Notes under the pieces: model-generated
Database searches by the model: none
The model's input: the letters and a program-made list of their open reading frames with translations, nothing else
Told to the model about the DNA's origin: nothing
Part shown: positions 1 through 6,757 of the stretch, one piece after another
Layout of the letters: every line of letters begins with the position of its first letter
Numbering within the stretch: the stretch's first letter is position 1
Position numbers and translations under genes: made by a program
Assembly (NCBI GenBank): GCA_031551765.1
Contig: JAVBNC010000036.1
Span: 1-26,196, forward strand
DNA length: 26,196 nucleotides
Direction: 5' to 3'
DNA from: JAVBNC01 sp031551765
Lineage (GTDB): Bacteria; Desulfobacterota; Desulfovibrionia; Desulfovibrionales; Desulfovibrionaceae

Positions 1-2085
1 GGCAACTACAAAACCGACCGCCGCATGAAGACCGTGCGCGACACCCTGGACCTGTTCGGCTTTGAGCCGGAGCGCTTCCGCTGGGACTGGATTTCCGGTT
101 CGGAAGGCAAAAAGTTCGCGGAAGTGATGACCGACTATACCGAAGTGCTGCAGAAGCTCGGCCCCAACCCCCTGAACCGCAGGCCCGCCCCGGCCGAGGA
201 GGGCGAAATTTCCGTCAGCCTGGACGGCAAAAGCCTGAACGTGGCGGCGGGCACCACGTTAGGACAGCTGATGGCAGAGCAGGGCGTTTCATTCGCCAAG
301 CCCGCGCCTTCCCCCAAGCTGGAGCGCATCTGCAACGCGGACTGTCCCGCCTTTGCCGCCGTGGAGATCAACGGCCGCCTGGTGCCGGGCAAAATTGCCA
401 AGGCCACGCGCCTGTTGGACGGCATGGTCATCCAGACCGCCTCGGATCTGGTGCGCAAAACCCTGACCGAGCGCCTGAACTGGCTGGAAAGCAAGGGCAA
501 CTGCCGCGTGGTGCAGCAAATCCAGGAATTCGTGGCCTGCGAGGCCGCCAATTCCGGCCTGGTGGACCTGGAAAAGCGCGCGGGCTGGAAGCTGGCCGCC
601 TGGCAGTCGGAGCCTTCCCTGCTCCACGACCCGGCCCTGTGCGTGCGCTGCGGCAACTGCGTCAAAACCTGCGACGAAGTGCAGGAAGTGGGCGCGCTGC
701 GCATGGATGATGAAAAAGGCGTGGTCATGGCGGACCAGGGCCGCTGCACCCGCTGCGGCCAGTGCATCCACGCCTGCCCCGTGGCCAAGGAAACGGCGGA
801 AACCAGCGTTTTCAAGAAAATCCACGGCTGCGGTTCCTGCGCCTACGCCAGCCCGCTGGGAGCCATTACGGAAAAGGACCAGGCGGCGGAAGTGCTGGCC
901 GCTCTGGCCGACCCCCAAAAGACGGTCATCGTGCAGTTCGCGCCGTCCATCCGCGTCTCCATCGGCGAGGAATTCGGCCTGCCGCCGGGCGAACTGGCCG
1001 TGGGCAAGCTCTATTCCGCGCTGAAAAAGGCCGGGTTCGACCGGGTCTGGGACACCAACTTTTCCGCCGACCTGACTATTATGGAAGAAGGCTCGGAACT
1101 CTTGCTGCGCCTGGCCAAAGCCGGGGTGCTGCGGCGCGAGGCCCTGCCCGTCCAGGTCAAGGACGAGGTGTACGAGCACGTGGCGCCCACGCTCCCTCAG
1201 TTCACCTCCTGCAGCCCCGGCTGGGTGAAGTTTTGCGAGACTTTTTACCCGGACCTTTTGGACCACATGTCCTCGGCCAAGTCGCCGCAGCAGATGTTCG
1301 GGGCCGTGGCCAAGACCTACGCGGCCCAGGAAATGGGCAAGAGCGCGGACGAGATTATGGTCGTCTCCATCATGCCCTGCACCGCCAAAAAGTATGAGTG
1401 CGCCCGCGAGGAAATGGCGGACGCCGCCCGGCTTTGGAAAAAGGGCGCTTCCGGAGAAGCCCTCAGGGACGTGGACGTGGTGCTCACCACCCGCGAGGCC
1501 GCGCGGCTGCTTAAAGCCGTTGGCGTGGATCTGGCCGCCATGGAAGACGGCGCGGCTGACCCGCTTATCGGCCAGTACACGGGCGCGGCCACCATTTTCG
1601 GCCGCACGGGCGGGGTGATGGAAGCGGCCCTGCGCACGGCCTACGAGCTGATTACCGGCCAGGGCCTGCCCAAGCTGGAGTTTGAAAGCCTGGGCACCCT
1701 GGACGGCGTGAAAAAGGCCACGATCAACGTGGCGGGCATTCCGGTCAAAGTGGCCGTGGCCCACGGGCTGAAAAACTGCCGCACTGTCTGCGAATCCATC
1801 CGCAACGGCGGCGAATACAAGGACTACCAGTTCATCGAGTTCATGTGCTGCCCCGGCGGCTGCATAGGCGGCGGGGGCCAGCCCATCGCCACCAATCTGC
1901 AGACCGTCAAGGCCCGCACAACCGGCCTGAACACCGAGGACAAGAACAGCACCCTGCGCACATCCCACGAAAACCCGGAAATAGCCAAAATTTACGCGGA
2001 ATTCCTGGGTTCCTTCGTCAGTCCTTTGGCCCATGAGCTGCTGCATACCAGCTATGTGGACCGCTCCGGGGAGAAGAGGGAATAG
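1..2085 (+). CDS. MvhD-like/[FeFe] hydrogenase fusion, 5' end outside window
   Basis: Catalytic [FeFe] hydrogenase (H2 oxidation or proton reduction), probably cytoplasmic. The frame is open to base 1, so the Met at 25 is internal; residues are numbered from it. The first 50 or so residues (GNYKTDRR, then GFEPERFRWDWISGSEGKKF) resemble the C-terminus of MvhD/FlpD, the subunit linking hydrogenases to heterodisulfide reductase. Next comes a ubiquitin-fold [2Fe-2S]-type region (about 61-140) that keeps only C103 and C107, and a degenerate His-Cys region. Two [4Fe-4S] motifs follow (C206-C216 and C241-C251). The H-cluster domain has TSCSP (C396), MPCTAKK (C452) and CCPGGCIGGGGQP (C609, C613). The C-terminal HENPEIAKIYAEFLG and LLHTSY motifs match a fused small-subunit tail. 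Family assignment is firm. An HdrA or MvhD partner is inferred; upstream sequence would settle it. It stands alone here, facing a terminator. Confidence 0.93.
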   Translation, partial: GNYKTDRRMKTVRDTLDLFGFEPERFRWDWISGSEGKKFAEVMTDYTEVLQKLGPNPLNRRPAPAEEGEISVSLDGKSLNVAAGTTLGQLMAEQGVSFAKPAPSPKLERICNADCPAFAAVEINGRLVPGKIAKATRLLDGMVIQTASDLVRKTLTERLNWLESKGNCRVVQQIQEFVACEAANSGLVDLEKRAGWKLAAWQSEPSLLHDPALCVRCGNCVKTCDEVQEVGALRMDDEKGVVMADQGRCTRCGQCIHACPVAKETAETSVFKKIHGCGSCAYASPLGAITEKDQAAEVLAALADPQKTVIVQFAPSIRVSIGEEFGLPPGELAVGKLYSALKKAGFDRVWDTNFSADLTIMEEGSELLLRLAKAGVLRREALPVQVKDEVYEHVAPTLPQFTSCSPGWVKFCETFYPDLLDHMSSAKSPQQMFGAVAKTYAAQEMGKSADEIMVVSIMPCTAKKYECAREEMADAARLWKKGASGEALRDVDVVLTTREAARLLKAVGVDLAAMEDGAADPLIGQYTGAATIFGRTGGVMEAALRTAYELITGQGLPKLEFESLGTLDGVKKATINVAGIPVKVAVAHGLKNCRTVCESIRNGGEYKDYQFIEFMCCPGGCIGGGGQPIATNLQTVKARTTGLNTEDKNSTLRTSHENPEIAKIYAEFLGSFVSPLAHELLHTSYVDRSGEKRE

Positions 2086-2087
2086 CT

Positions 2088-2169
2088 GTCGAAGCCAATG
2101 AAGAGTCGAAGCAGGGCGCTGCCCTGCACCCGCCAGGGGGGTGCCACCCCCTGGACCCCGCAACAGGGG
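2088..2169 (+). repeat. Intergenic palindromic repeat, copy 1
   Basis: The copy starts 2 nt after the hydrogenase stop. It has a GTCGAAGCC head, an AAGAGTCGAAGCAGGG stretch, a GCAGGGC/GCCCTGC stem-loop, a CACCCGCC linker and a CCAGGGGG/CCCCCTGG stem-loop, then GACCCC and a CAGGGG end. The same order of parts occurs near 2245, 6583, 15332 and 26134. Confidence 0.85.
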
Positions 2170-2186
2170 CGGGGCGCAAGTTCAGC

Positions 2187-2221
2187 AAAACCCCGGAAGG
2201 CGCGCAGCCTTCCGGGGTTTT
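2187..2221. terminator. Bidirectional intrinsic terminator
   Basis: Perfect 10-bp stem CCCCGGAAGG/CCTTCCGGGG with a 7-nt loop, with AAAA before and TTTT after. It can end the hydrogenase transcript on the plus strand and the DUF3300-DUF2950 transcript on the minus strand. It lies between two inverted copies of the repeat. Confidence 0.9.
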
Positions 2222-2244
2222 ACAATACTTACATAACTCATATT

Positions 2245-2315
2245 CGCGGGTCCAGGGGGCTGTTGCCCCCTGGCGGGTGCAGGGCAGCGCCCTACTCTCG
2301 TAATCTGGCTTCAAC
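2245..2315 (-). repeat. Intergenic palindromic repeat, copy 2
   Basis: Minus-strand copy of the repeat. Its head (GTTGAAGCC) lies 14 nt after the DUF2950 stop, followed by the AGGGCGCTGCCCT stem, CACCCGCC and the CAGGGGGC...GCCCCCTG stem. With copy 1 it makes a large inverted arrangement around the terminator. Confidence 0.85.
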
Positions 2316-2329
2316 AACTATCTCTTCCG

Positions 2330-3277
2330 TTACGGCGTTTCCGCCTTTCTCCAGGAAGAGTCCGGGTCAAAGGCGGTGATTTTGGAGACCATGGCGGCGG
2401 TGTCTTTGCCCAGGTTTTTTTCGTACACCACGCCGTCCTGGTTGACCACAAAGGTCATGACGCCGGAAACGCCGTATTGGTCCGGGTAGGCGAGCAGGGC
2501 GAAACCTTCGGACAGCTGGCCGTTCCGCATATAGTCGCGGGCGCCGCCGGGCGCGTTTTTGCCTTGCCGGGTGAGAACGCGGTAGCGGTAGCCGTAATAG
2601 GGCATGCCCGCGCCCTGCTGGGGCGGCCGGTAGCCGCCGGTTTCAGCGGTGGCCACCAGCGCGCCCAGGGGGCTTGGGGCTTCCCCCGCGGCGCTTTCCC
2701 AGTACAAGCCGTCGCGCTGGCCCGGCCGGCTGGCTATTTGGGCCGCGAAATGCGCGGTGGCGCTTTTTTGGGGGTTCAACTGGCGGTATTCGCGCTGGGC
2801 GTCCACATAGGCCAGGCACACCTGCATGGCGGACAGTTCGTTGTGCCCTATGCGGCGTTCCAGCAGCTTGGCCGCGCCCTCCTTACCGTCAAAGAACCAG
2901 CGGCCGTTTTTCGAGTCTATGGCCAGGGGAACGGGAAAGACCCAGTTGTCCGGGCCTATTTCCAGCATGTAGCGGCCGCTGCCGCTGCTGTCCGGTACCA
3001 GGGCGTTTTTTTCGTCATAGGCCGCGGAAAACTCGGCACGGTCCCCCGCGTCGGCCTGGGGATCGCCGGATTCCACGAGAGGTTTAGAGTCTTGTCCGAG
3101 AATAGCGTACAATTCCACCATGTTGTCTGTTCTTATGGCTTCAGCCAGAGCCTTGGCCGCCTCTGCCGGGGTAGCAAACAGGCGCTTCTGCGCGGCCAGG
3201 GCTTCACTGCCGGCTGTGAGCGTGAACAGAAGCAGAACGATGCAGGCGGCGCTTTTGTAGTGTGTTGTGCGTTTCAT
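2330..3277 (-). CDS. DUF2950 family exported protein
   Basis: 315 residues. An N-terminal signal peptide (KR-rich start, hydrophobic CIVLLLFTLTAG, then ALAAQ) suggests export to the periplasm or envelope. The rest matches the DUF2950 pattern: a PAEAAKALAEAIRTDN segment near the start, a conserved middle with WFFDGKEGAAKLLERRIGHNE, and the C-terminal signature GVMTFVVNQDGVVYEKNLG. The molecular function of the family is unknown. The ATG has a strong AAGGAG ribosome site that overlaps the end of the DUF3300 gene; the gap is only 14 nt, so the two are almost certainly co-transcribed. DUF2950 and DUF3300 genes are commonly found as neighbours, which supports both calls. The transcript should end at the hairpin at 2187-2221. 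Confidence 0.88.
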   Translation of the reverse strand: MKRTTHYKSAACIVLLLFTLTAGSEALAAQKRLFATPAEAAKALAEAIRTDNMVELYAILGQDSKPLVESGDPQADAGDRAEFSAAYDEKNALVPDSSGSGRYMLEIGPDNWVFPVPLAIDSKNGRWFFDGKEGAAKLLERRIGHNELSAMQVCLAYVDAQREYRQLNPQKSATAHFAAQIASRPGQRDGLYWESAAGEAPSPLGALVATAETGGYRPPQQGAGMPYYGYRYRVLTRQGKNAPGGARDYMRNGQLSEGFALLAYPDQYGVSGVMTFVVNQDGVVYEKNLGKDTAAMVSKITAFDPDSSWRKAETP

Positions 3278-3291
3278 ACCGTTCTCCTTTT

Positions 3292-4809
3292 TCAGCGTCT
3301 GCCGCCGTGGAACCCTGGGATTCCGCCATGGAACCCACCGCCGCCGGGGTTGTCGCGCATGATTTCCCGGCTTTGGAACCCGCGCTGCATTTCGCCGCGC
3401 GAGCTTTGTCCGCCTACGCCGTGGAAGAAGCCGGAACCGCCTTCAGAGGGCCGTGCAAAGTTCTGGCGCGCGCCCGTGTCCGGCCGGCCGCCGGAAAAGT
3501 GCTGCCCGCCCCCGCCCGACCCGCCGGGATGCGGGGCGGCGTGCTGCTGCCCCAAATACTGCTGCGCGTTCCGCCGGGCGCTTTGCCGGGAATCGTCGCT
3601 TCCGGGCCGCTGCATGCCGCCGGGACCGGCTGGCCGCTGGCCGCTCTGATCCGGCATGTCCGGCCGCCCATACTGTTGTCTGCCCGGCCGTCCGGCCGGA
3701 GACGACGGCCGGGACGCGCCCCCCATGCCCGGAGACGGGCGGTAAGCGCCCGGGGTGACGCCGGTACGGCCCCGGAAGGCTTCACGCGCGTTCATCCGTT
3801 CCTGCGCGGTACCCATGCCGCCCCGTCCGGGGGCTTGATATTGTCGGGCCACGCTGCTGTTGGCATAGGGCACGTTGCCCCGGTGCACCGGGTCGTGATG
3901 CCAGGAGGAACCACCGGGGGGCGGCCCCTGATACGGCCCGGAGCCAGGTCCGGGACCGGGACGGGTGCCCGGAGGCGGACCGCCGGGCCTGTAACCGGGA
4001 GGCGGCGGGGGCGGCCCGTAGGGACGGCCGTAGTAATTGTAGTTGATGTTAACGGAACCGTGGTGCCAGTCCGGATAGCCCCACAGGGCGTAGCCCGCGG
4101 CCACGCCCACGCCGAAAGAGAGCAGCATGCCCGTGGCCACGTATCCGGGCGGGTACCAGGCGTAGGGCGGGTACGCGGGGTAGGGCCAGGGGCCGTACAC
4201 CACGGTGGGGTTGTACGTCGGCACATACACCACGCTGGGCTGCGCGGGTTGGATGACAATAACCTTGGAAGGGCCGGAGTTATCCACCGTGACGGTCTGC
4301 TGCTGGTTGGACTTCAGCGAGCCGTGCGCCCGGGCTTGGCTGCGCAGGTGCTGCACCGCGTTCATGACGTCCTGGGGCTGGGCGAGGAACGCGTTGCCGA
4401 GCTGCTGCGTCCAGTCCAGTTTTTCATCCATCATTTGCAGCACCTGGGGAAATTTCAACAGGGATTTGACGCTGGGGTCCCAGGGCTGCTGTTCCGCCGC
4501 CTTGTCCAGAGCCGCTCCCTGCAGTTTGGCGTTGGCCTTTATCCAGCGCGCGGCCGACACCACTTCCAGGGGATAGGTGGCGGCCATCAGCACCTGCGCC
4601 AGCAGGGCGTCAGGGTACAGGGCAACAGGTGCGGCCAGTTGTTCCAACTGTGCCGCGCTAAGCTGCGGGGCCGCCGGGGTGGGAGCCGCACCGGGAGCCT
4701 GGGGATCCGGGGACCCGGCGGCGGGTTCCGCGGCGAGCAGGGAACCCTGTGGCACAAGCAGCGCCGCGATCAGAAACGCCACGATGAATTGCCGGAACTT
4801 TTGCGGCAT
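3292..4809 (-). CDS. DUF3300 family exported protein, Pro/Gly-rich C-terminus
   Basis: About 505 residues. I chose the Met of MPQKFRQ because AAGGAG lies 7 nt upstream; an ATG 8 codons earlier has no such site. A signal peptide (FIVAFLIAALLVPQG, then LLAAE) leads into a DUF3300 domain with SAAQLEQLAAPVALYPDALLAQVLMAATYP, WDPSVKSLLKFPQVLQMM, LDWTQQLGNAFLAQ and DVMNAVQHLRSQA segments. After a VVYVPTYNPTVVYG stretch there is a Tyr/Pro-rich section and a possible membrane or glycine-rich hydrophobic segment (MLLSFGVGVAAGYALWG). The last half is low-complexity, rich in Gly, Pro, Arg and Gln. Function is unknown; an envelope role is inferred from the signal and composition. It is first in a two-gene operon with DUF2950, separate from the nap genes upstream because it has its own promoter. 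Confidence 0.9.
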   Translation of the reverse strand: MPQKFRQFIVAFLIAALLVPQGSLLAAEPAAGSPDPQAPGAAPTPAAPQLSAAQLEQLAAPVALYPDALLAQVLMAATYPLEVVSAARWIKANAKLQGAALDKAAEQQPWDPSVKSLLKFPQVLQMMDEKLDWTQQLGNAFLAQPQDVMNAVQHLRSQARAHGSLKSNQQQTVTVDNSGPSKVIVIQPAQPSVVYVPTYNPTVVYGPWPYPAYPPYAWYPPGYVATGMLLSFGVGVAAGYALWGYPDWHHGSVNINYNYYGRPYGPPPPPPGYRPGGPPPGTRPGPGPGSGPYQGPPPGGSSWHHDPVHRGNVPYANSSVARQYQAPGRGGMGTAQERMNAREAFRGRTGVTPGAYRPSPGMGGASRPSSPAGRPGRQQYGRPDMPDQSGQRPAGPGGMQRPGSDDSRQSARRNAQQYLGQQHAAPHPGGSGGGGQHFSGGRPDTGARQNFARPSEGGSGFFHGVGGQSSRGEMQRGFQSREIMRDNPGGGGFHGGIPGFHGGRR

Positions 4810-4874
4810 ATTCCGCTCCTTTTTCGCCGCCATACGTGGGTGACTGTATTACGGCGGACTTTCTATAAAAAGAG

Positions 4875-4902
4875 AGCATAGGCCGAAAACAACATAAGTC
4901 AA
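4875..4902 (-). promoter_or_regulatory. Likely sigma70 promoter for DUF3300-DUF2950
   Basis: On the minus strand TTGACT (4897-4902) is followed after 16 nt by TATGCT (4875-4880), about 65 nt upstream of the DUF3300 start, in an AT-rich gap. No terminator for the nap operon is visible between here and napH, so read-through from nap is possible. Confidence 0.5.
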
Positions 4903-4937
4903 TCAAACGATAAAAAAAGCAGGAGTGGTATTCAGGC

Positions 4938-5750
4938 TCATTTACGGAGAGAAAGACTGAGCGCTTTGCCCCGTGAGTGGCAGGCGTCCACACAGTCGCC
5001 GCAGTTGGTGCATTCCAGGCGCCGCGCAAGCGTGACGTCACGCGGGTTCAGGGCCAGGGAGCAGGCGGCAAGGCAGGGGCGGTCAGAAGCGGGACAGTCG
5101 CACTGCTTGCGCGCGAAGCGCAGGCGCAGCCCCAACGGCGCGGCCGTCATAAGGGACAGCAGCACGGACTGCGGGCAGAGCCAGCGGCACCAGAAGCGCG
5201 TTGCCGTCAAGGCTTCCAGAAACAGCAGGGCGGGAAAGAACAGCGCGCCGTAAAGCAGCGCGCCGAAAAAGACACCGTGCTGCAGGGCACGGGTGTACCA
5301 GCCGGGCATGGACAGCTGGTTCAGCAGCGGTTCCGGCAGAAACAGCAGCACAACCAGCAGGGCGGCGGCCGTCACTACGCCTTTGGGCATAAGCGCGCGG
5401 GACGGGGAAAAGGGCGGGGTTTTGGGAGTGCGCCATTTCCGGACAAGGGAATATACCAGTTCCGAAGCCAGGCCGTAAGGGCACATCCAAGCGCAGAAGA
5501 CGCGGCCCAAGGCCAGGGCAATGGCCAACACCAGGACGCCTCCCCACAGGGCGGAAGAGGCGGGAACGCCCGCGGCGGCCGTTTGCAGCACGGCCAGCGG
5601 GTCCGCGAAGGTGACGCCGAACAGCTTGCAGGAAAGCAGGTTCCCGGACAGCAGGGTGATGTCCCGCAGGTTCAGGAAAGGGACCACCACGAAACCGCAG
5701 GCCACGGCCACTTGGCAGAGTACGCGCCAGAAGCGCAGGGAGGGCTTCAC
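4938..5750 (-). CDS. napH: NapH, membrane iron-sulfur protein of nitrate reductase
   Basis: NapH is an inner-membrane protein that, with NapG, passes electrons from the quinol pool toward NapA. The GTG start at 5750 overlaps the napG stop by 4 nt (GTGA) behind a GGGAGGA ribosome site, giving 270 residues; a longer reading from 5813 would overlap napG by 67 nt and is unlikely. Four hydrophobic segments are visible (about 11-26, 68-84, 126-138 and 158-180). Two CX3CP motifs (C86-C90 and C188-C192) are typical of the family. Two [4Fe-4S] motifs follow near the C-terminus (C217-C230, with irregular spacing, and CTNCGDCVDAC at 247-257). The polybasic end KALSLSLRK is unremarkable. It is the last gene of the nap cluster. 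Confidence 0.92.
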   Translation of the reverse strand: MKPSLRFWRVLCQVAVACGFVVVPFLNLRDITLLSGNLLSCKLFGVTFADPLAVLQTAAAGVPASSALWGGVLVLAIALALGRVFCAWMCPYGLASELVYSLVRKWRTPKTPPFSPSRALMPKGVVTAAALLVVLLFLPEPLLNQLSMPGWYTRALQHGVFFGALLYGALFFPALLFLEALTATRFWCRWLCPQSVLLSLMTAAPLGLRLRFARKQCDCPASDRPCLAACSLALNPRDVTLARRLECTNCGDCVDACHSRGKALSLSLRK

Positions 5751-6229
5751 TTGTCCTCCCGGTAGCGTGTGGGCGTCACGGCTATGGCCTTTACCGGGCA
5801 AACGTATTCGCATACCCCGCAGCCGACGCAGGCGTCCGTCACCGTGGGCCGGTAGCCGTTTTTCAGCACTATGGCGGTCCCGCGCATGGGGCAGCGCTCA
5901 TAGCAGGTCCAGCACATGATGTTCAGTTCTTTCTGGTAGTCCACACAGGTTTTGGCATCCAGGTGGGCCATGCCCATGCCGGAACGTTCCATGGGCACGT
6001 CGCGCAAAGCTTCCGTCGGGCAGGTGGCCGTGCATTTCATGCACAAAAAGCAGGGGCTTTTGCGTTGGAAGACCTTGGGGGTTTCCGCGCCGAACAGCGA
6101 ATCCCGCGTCATTTCGATACAGCGGAAGGTGCACACGGCAACGCACTGGCCGCAGGCGATGCAACGGGCCTTCAGGTCTTGTTCCGAAACGACCCCCGGC
6201 GGACGCAGAAAAGGAAAGGCCCGCGGCAT
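5747..6229 (-). CDS. napG: NapG-type ferredoxin, lacking a Tat signal
   Basis: 160 residues with four [4Fe-4S] motifs: CIACGQCVAVC, CFLCMKCTATCP, CWTCYERCP (with an upstream Cys) and CVGCGVCEYVCP. The FLRPPGVVSEQDL start lines up with the sequence that follows the Tat signal in the E. coli protein. Here the protein begins directly at this point: the napD stop codon is in the same frame 3 codons upstream, so no longer start can exist. The typical NapG is about 230 residues and is exported by Tat. This one would therefore stay in the cytoplasm unless carried by a partner. A GAGG ribosome site overlaps the napD stop, so translation is coupled to napD. It acts with NapH, whose start overlaps its end. 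Loss of the signal peptide is the odd feature. Confidence 0.9.
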   Translation of the reverse strand: MPRAFPFLRPPGVVSEQDLKARCIACGQCVAVCTFRCIEMTRDSLFGAETPKVFQRKSPCFLCMKCTATCPTEALRDVPMERSGMGMAHLDAKTCVDYQKELNIMCWTCYERCPMRGTAIVLKNGYRPTVTDACVGCGVCEYVCPVKAIAVTPTRYREDK

Positions 6230-6238
6230 GGCAGAGCC

Positions 6239-6529
6239 TCAGGAAGCGTTGCGGCCGGGGGAGGGGGGAGCCACGGCGTTGCCGTCCTCGCCTTCCTCTT
6301 CTTCATCTTCCCGGGTGAACGAGGTCACGTACACGGTGAGCACGCCGTCCACGCCCCGTACCCGTTCCACCAGCGCTTCCAGCGCGTCCGAAGGCGCTTC
6401 CGCCACCGTGACCACGTAGCAGTCTTTGTGCACGCCGTAAGTGGTCAGTTCCGGCATGGCGGCCAGCGCCTTTTCCACGGCCTGGGCCTGGTCGGCCAGC
6501 GTATGGGTCAGAAAACCGAGTATGGCCAT
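6239..6529 (-). CDS. napD: NapD, Tat-proofreading chaperone for NapA
   Basis: 96 residues. NapD proteins are small cytoplasmic ferredoxin-fold chaperones that bind the Tat signal of NapA and delay its export until the molybdenum cofactor is in. The order of secondary-structure-like segments (AILGFLTHTLADQAQAV, AMPELTTYGVHKDCYVV, GVDGVLTVYVTSF) fits the family. The tail after residue 72 is acidic and Pro-rich (REDEEEEGEDG then PPSPGRNAS), with no counterpart that I know in other NapD proteins. An AAAGGA ribosome site lies 6 nt before the ATG. It sits one repeat element away from napA and 9 nt from napG, and its substrate is presumably the NapA encoded just upstream. Confidence 0.88.
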   Translation of the reverse strand: MAILGFLTHTLADQAQAVEKALAAMPELTTYGVHKDCYVVTVAEAPSDALEALVERVRGVDGVLTVYVTSFTREDEEEEGEDGNAVAPPSPGRNAS

Positions 6530-6542
6530 GGCTGTCCTTTGC

Positions 6543-6574
6543 GGCCCGCGAAAGGATTACTCCCTTCGCGGGCC
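6543..6574 (-). other. Hairpin just upstream of napD
   Basis: Perfect 10-bp stem GGCCCGCGAA/TTCGCGGGCC around a 12-nt loop that can form 2 more pairs, ending about 14 nt before the napD start. There is no run of T after it, so it is more likely an RNA-processing or stability element than a terminator. Confidence 0.6.
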
Positions 6575-6582
6575 CGGATAAA

Positions 6583-6739
6583 CCCCCTGTCGCGGGGTCC
6601 AGGGGGATCATCCCCCTGGCGGGTGCAGGGATCTCGCAACCGCAGGAAGCGGTTGCGCACGGAGCGTTAGCGACGCCCGTAGGGGGCGGCACAGGACGTG
6701 TCGTATCGAGCCCTGCTTTCGCTCTTCATTGGCTTCGAC
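6583..6739 (-). repeat. Intergenic palindromic repeat, copy 3, long form
   Basis: Minus-strand copy starting 18 nt after the napA stop: GTCGAAGCC head, then GCAGGG, then 80 nt in place of the usual 4-nt loop, then CCCTGCACCCGCC and the CCAGGGGG/CCCCCTGG stem. The extra sequence contains its own stem (CGCAACCGC/GCGGTTGCG) and its ends can pair (CTCG/CGAG), so the whole element stays foldable. It fills most of the napA-napD gap. Confidence 0.8.
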
Positions 6740-6757
6740 AAAAATGTCTTTGCCTTT

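Noticed and set aside
289..2163. A 624-codon open frame on the minus strand across the hydrogenase gene
   Set aside because: No recognisable domain, and it overlaps the plus-strand hydrogenase motifs; the bias of codon position 3 makes such frames common here.
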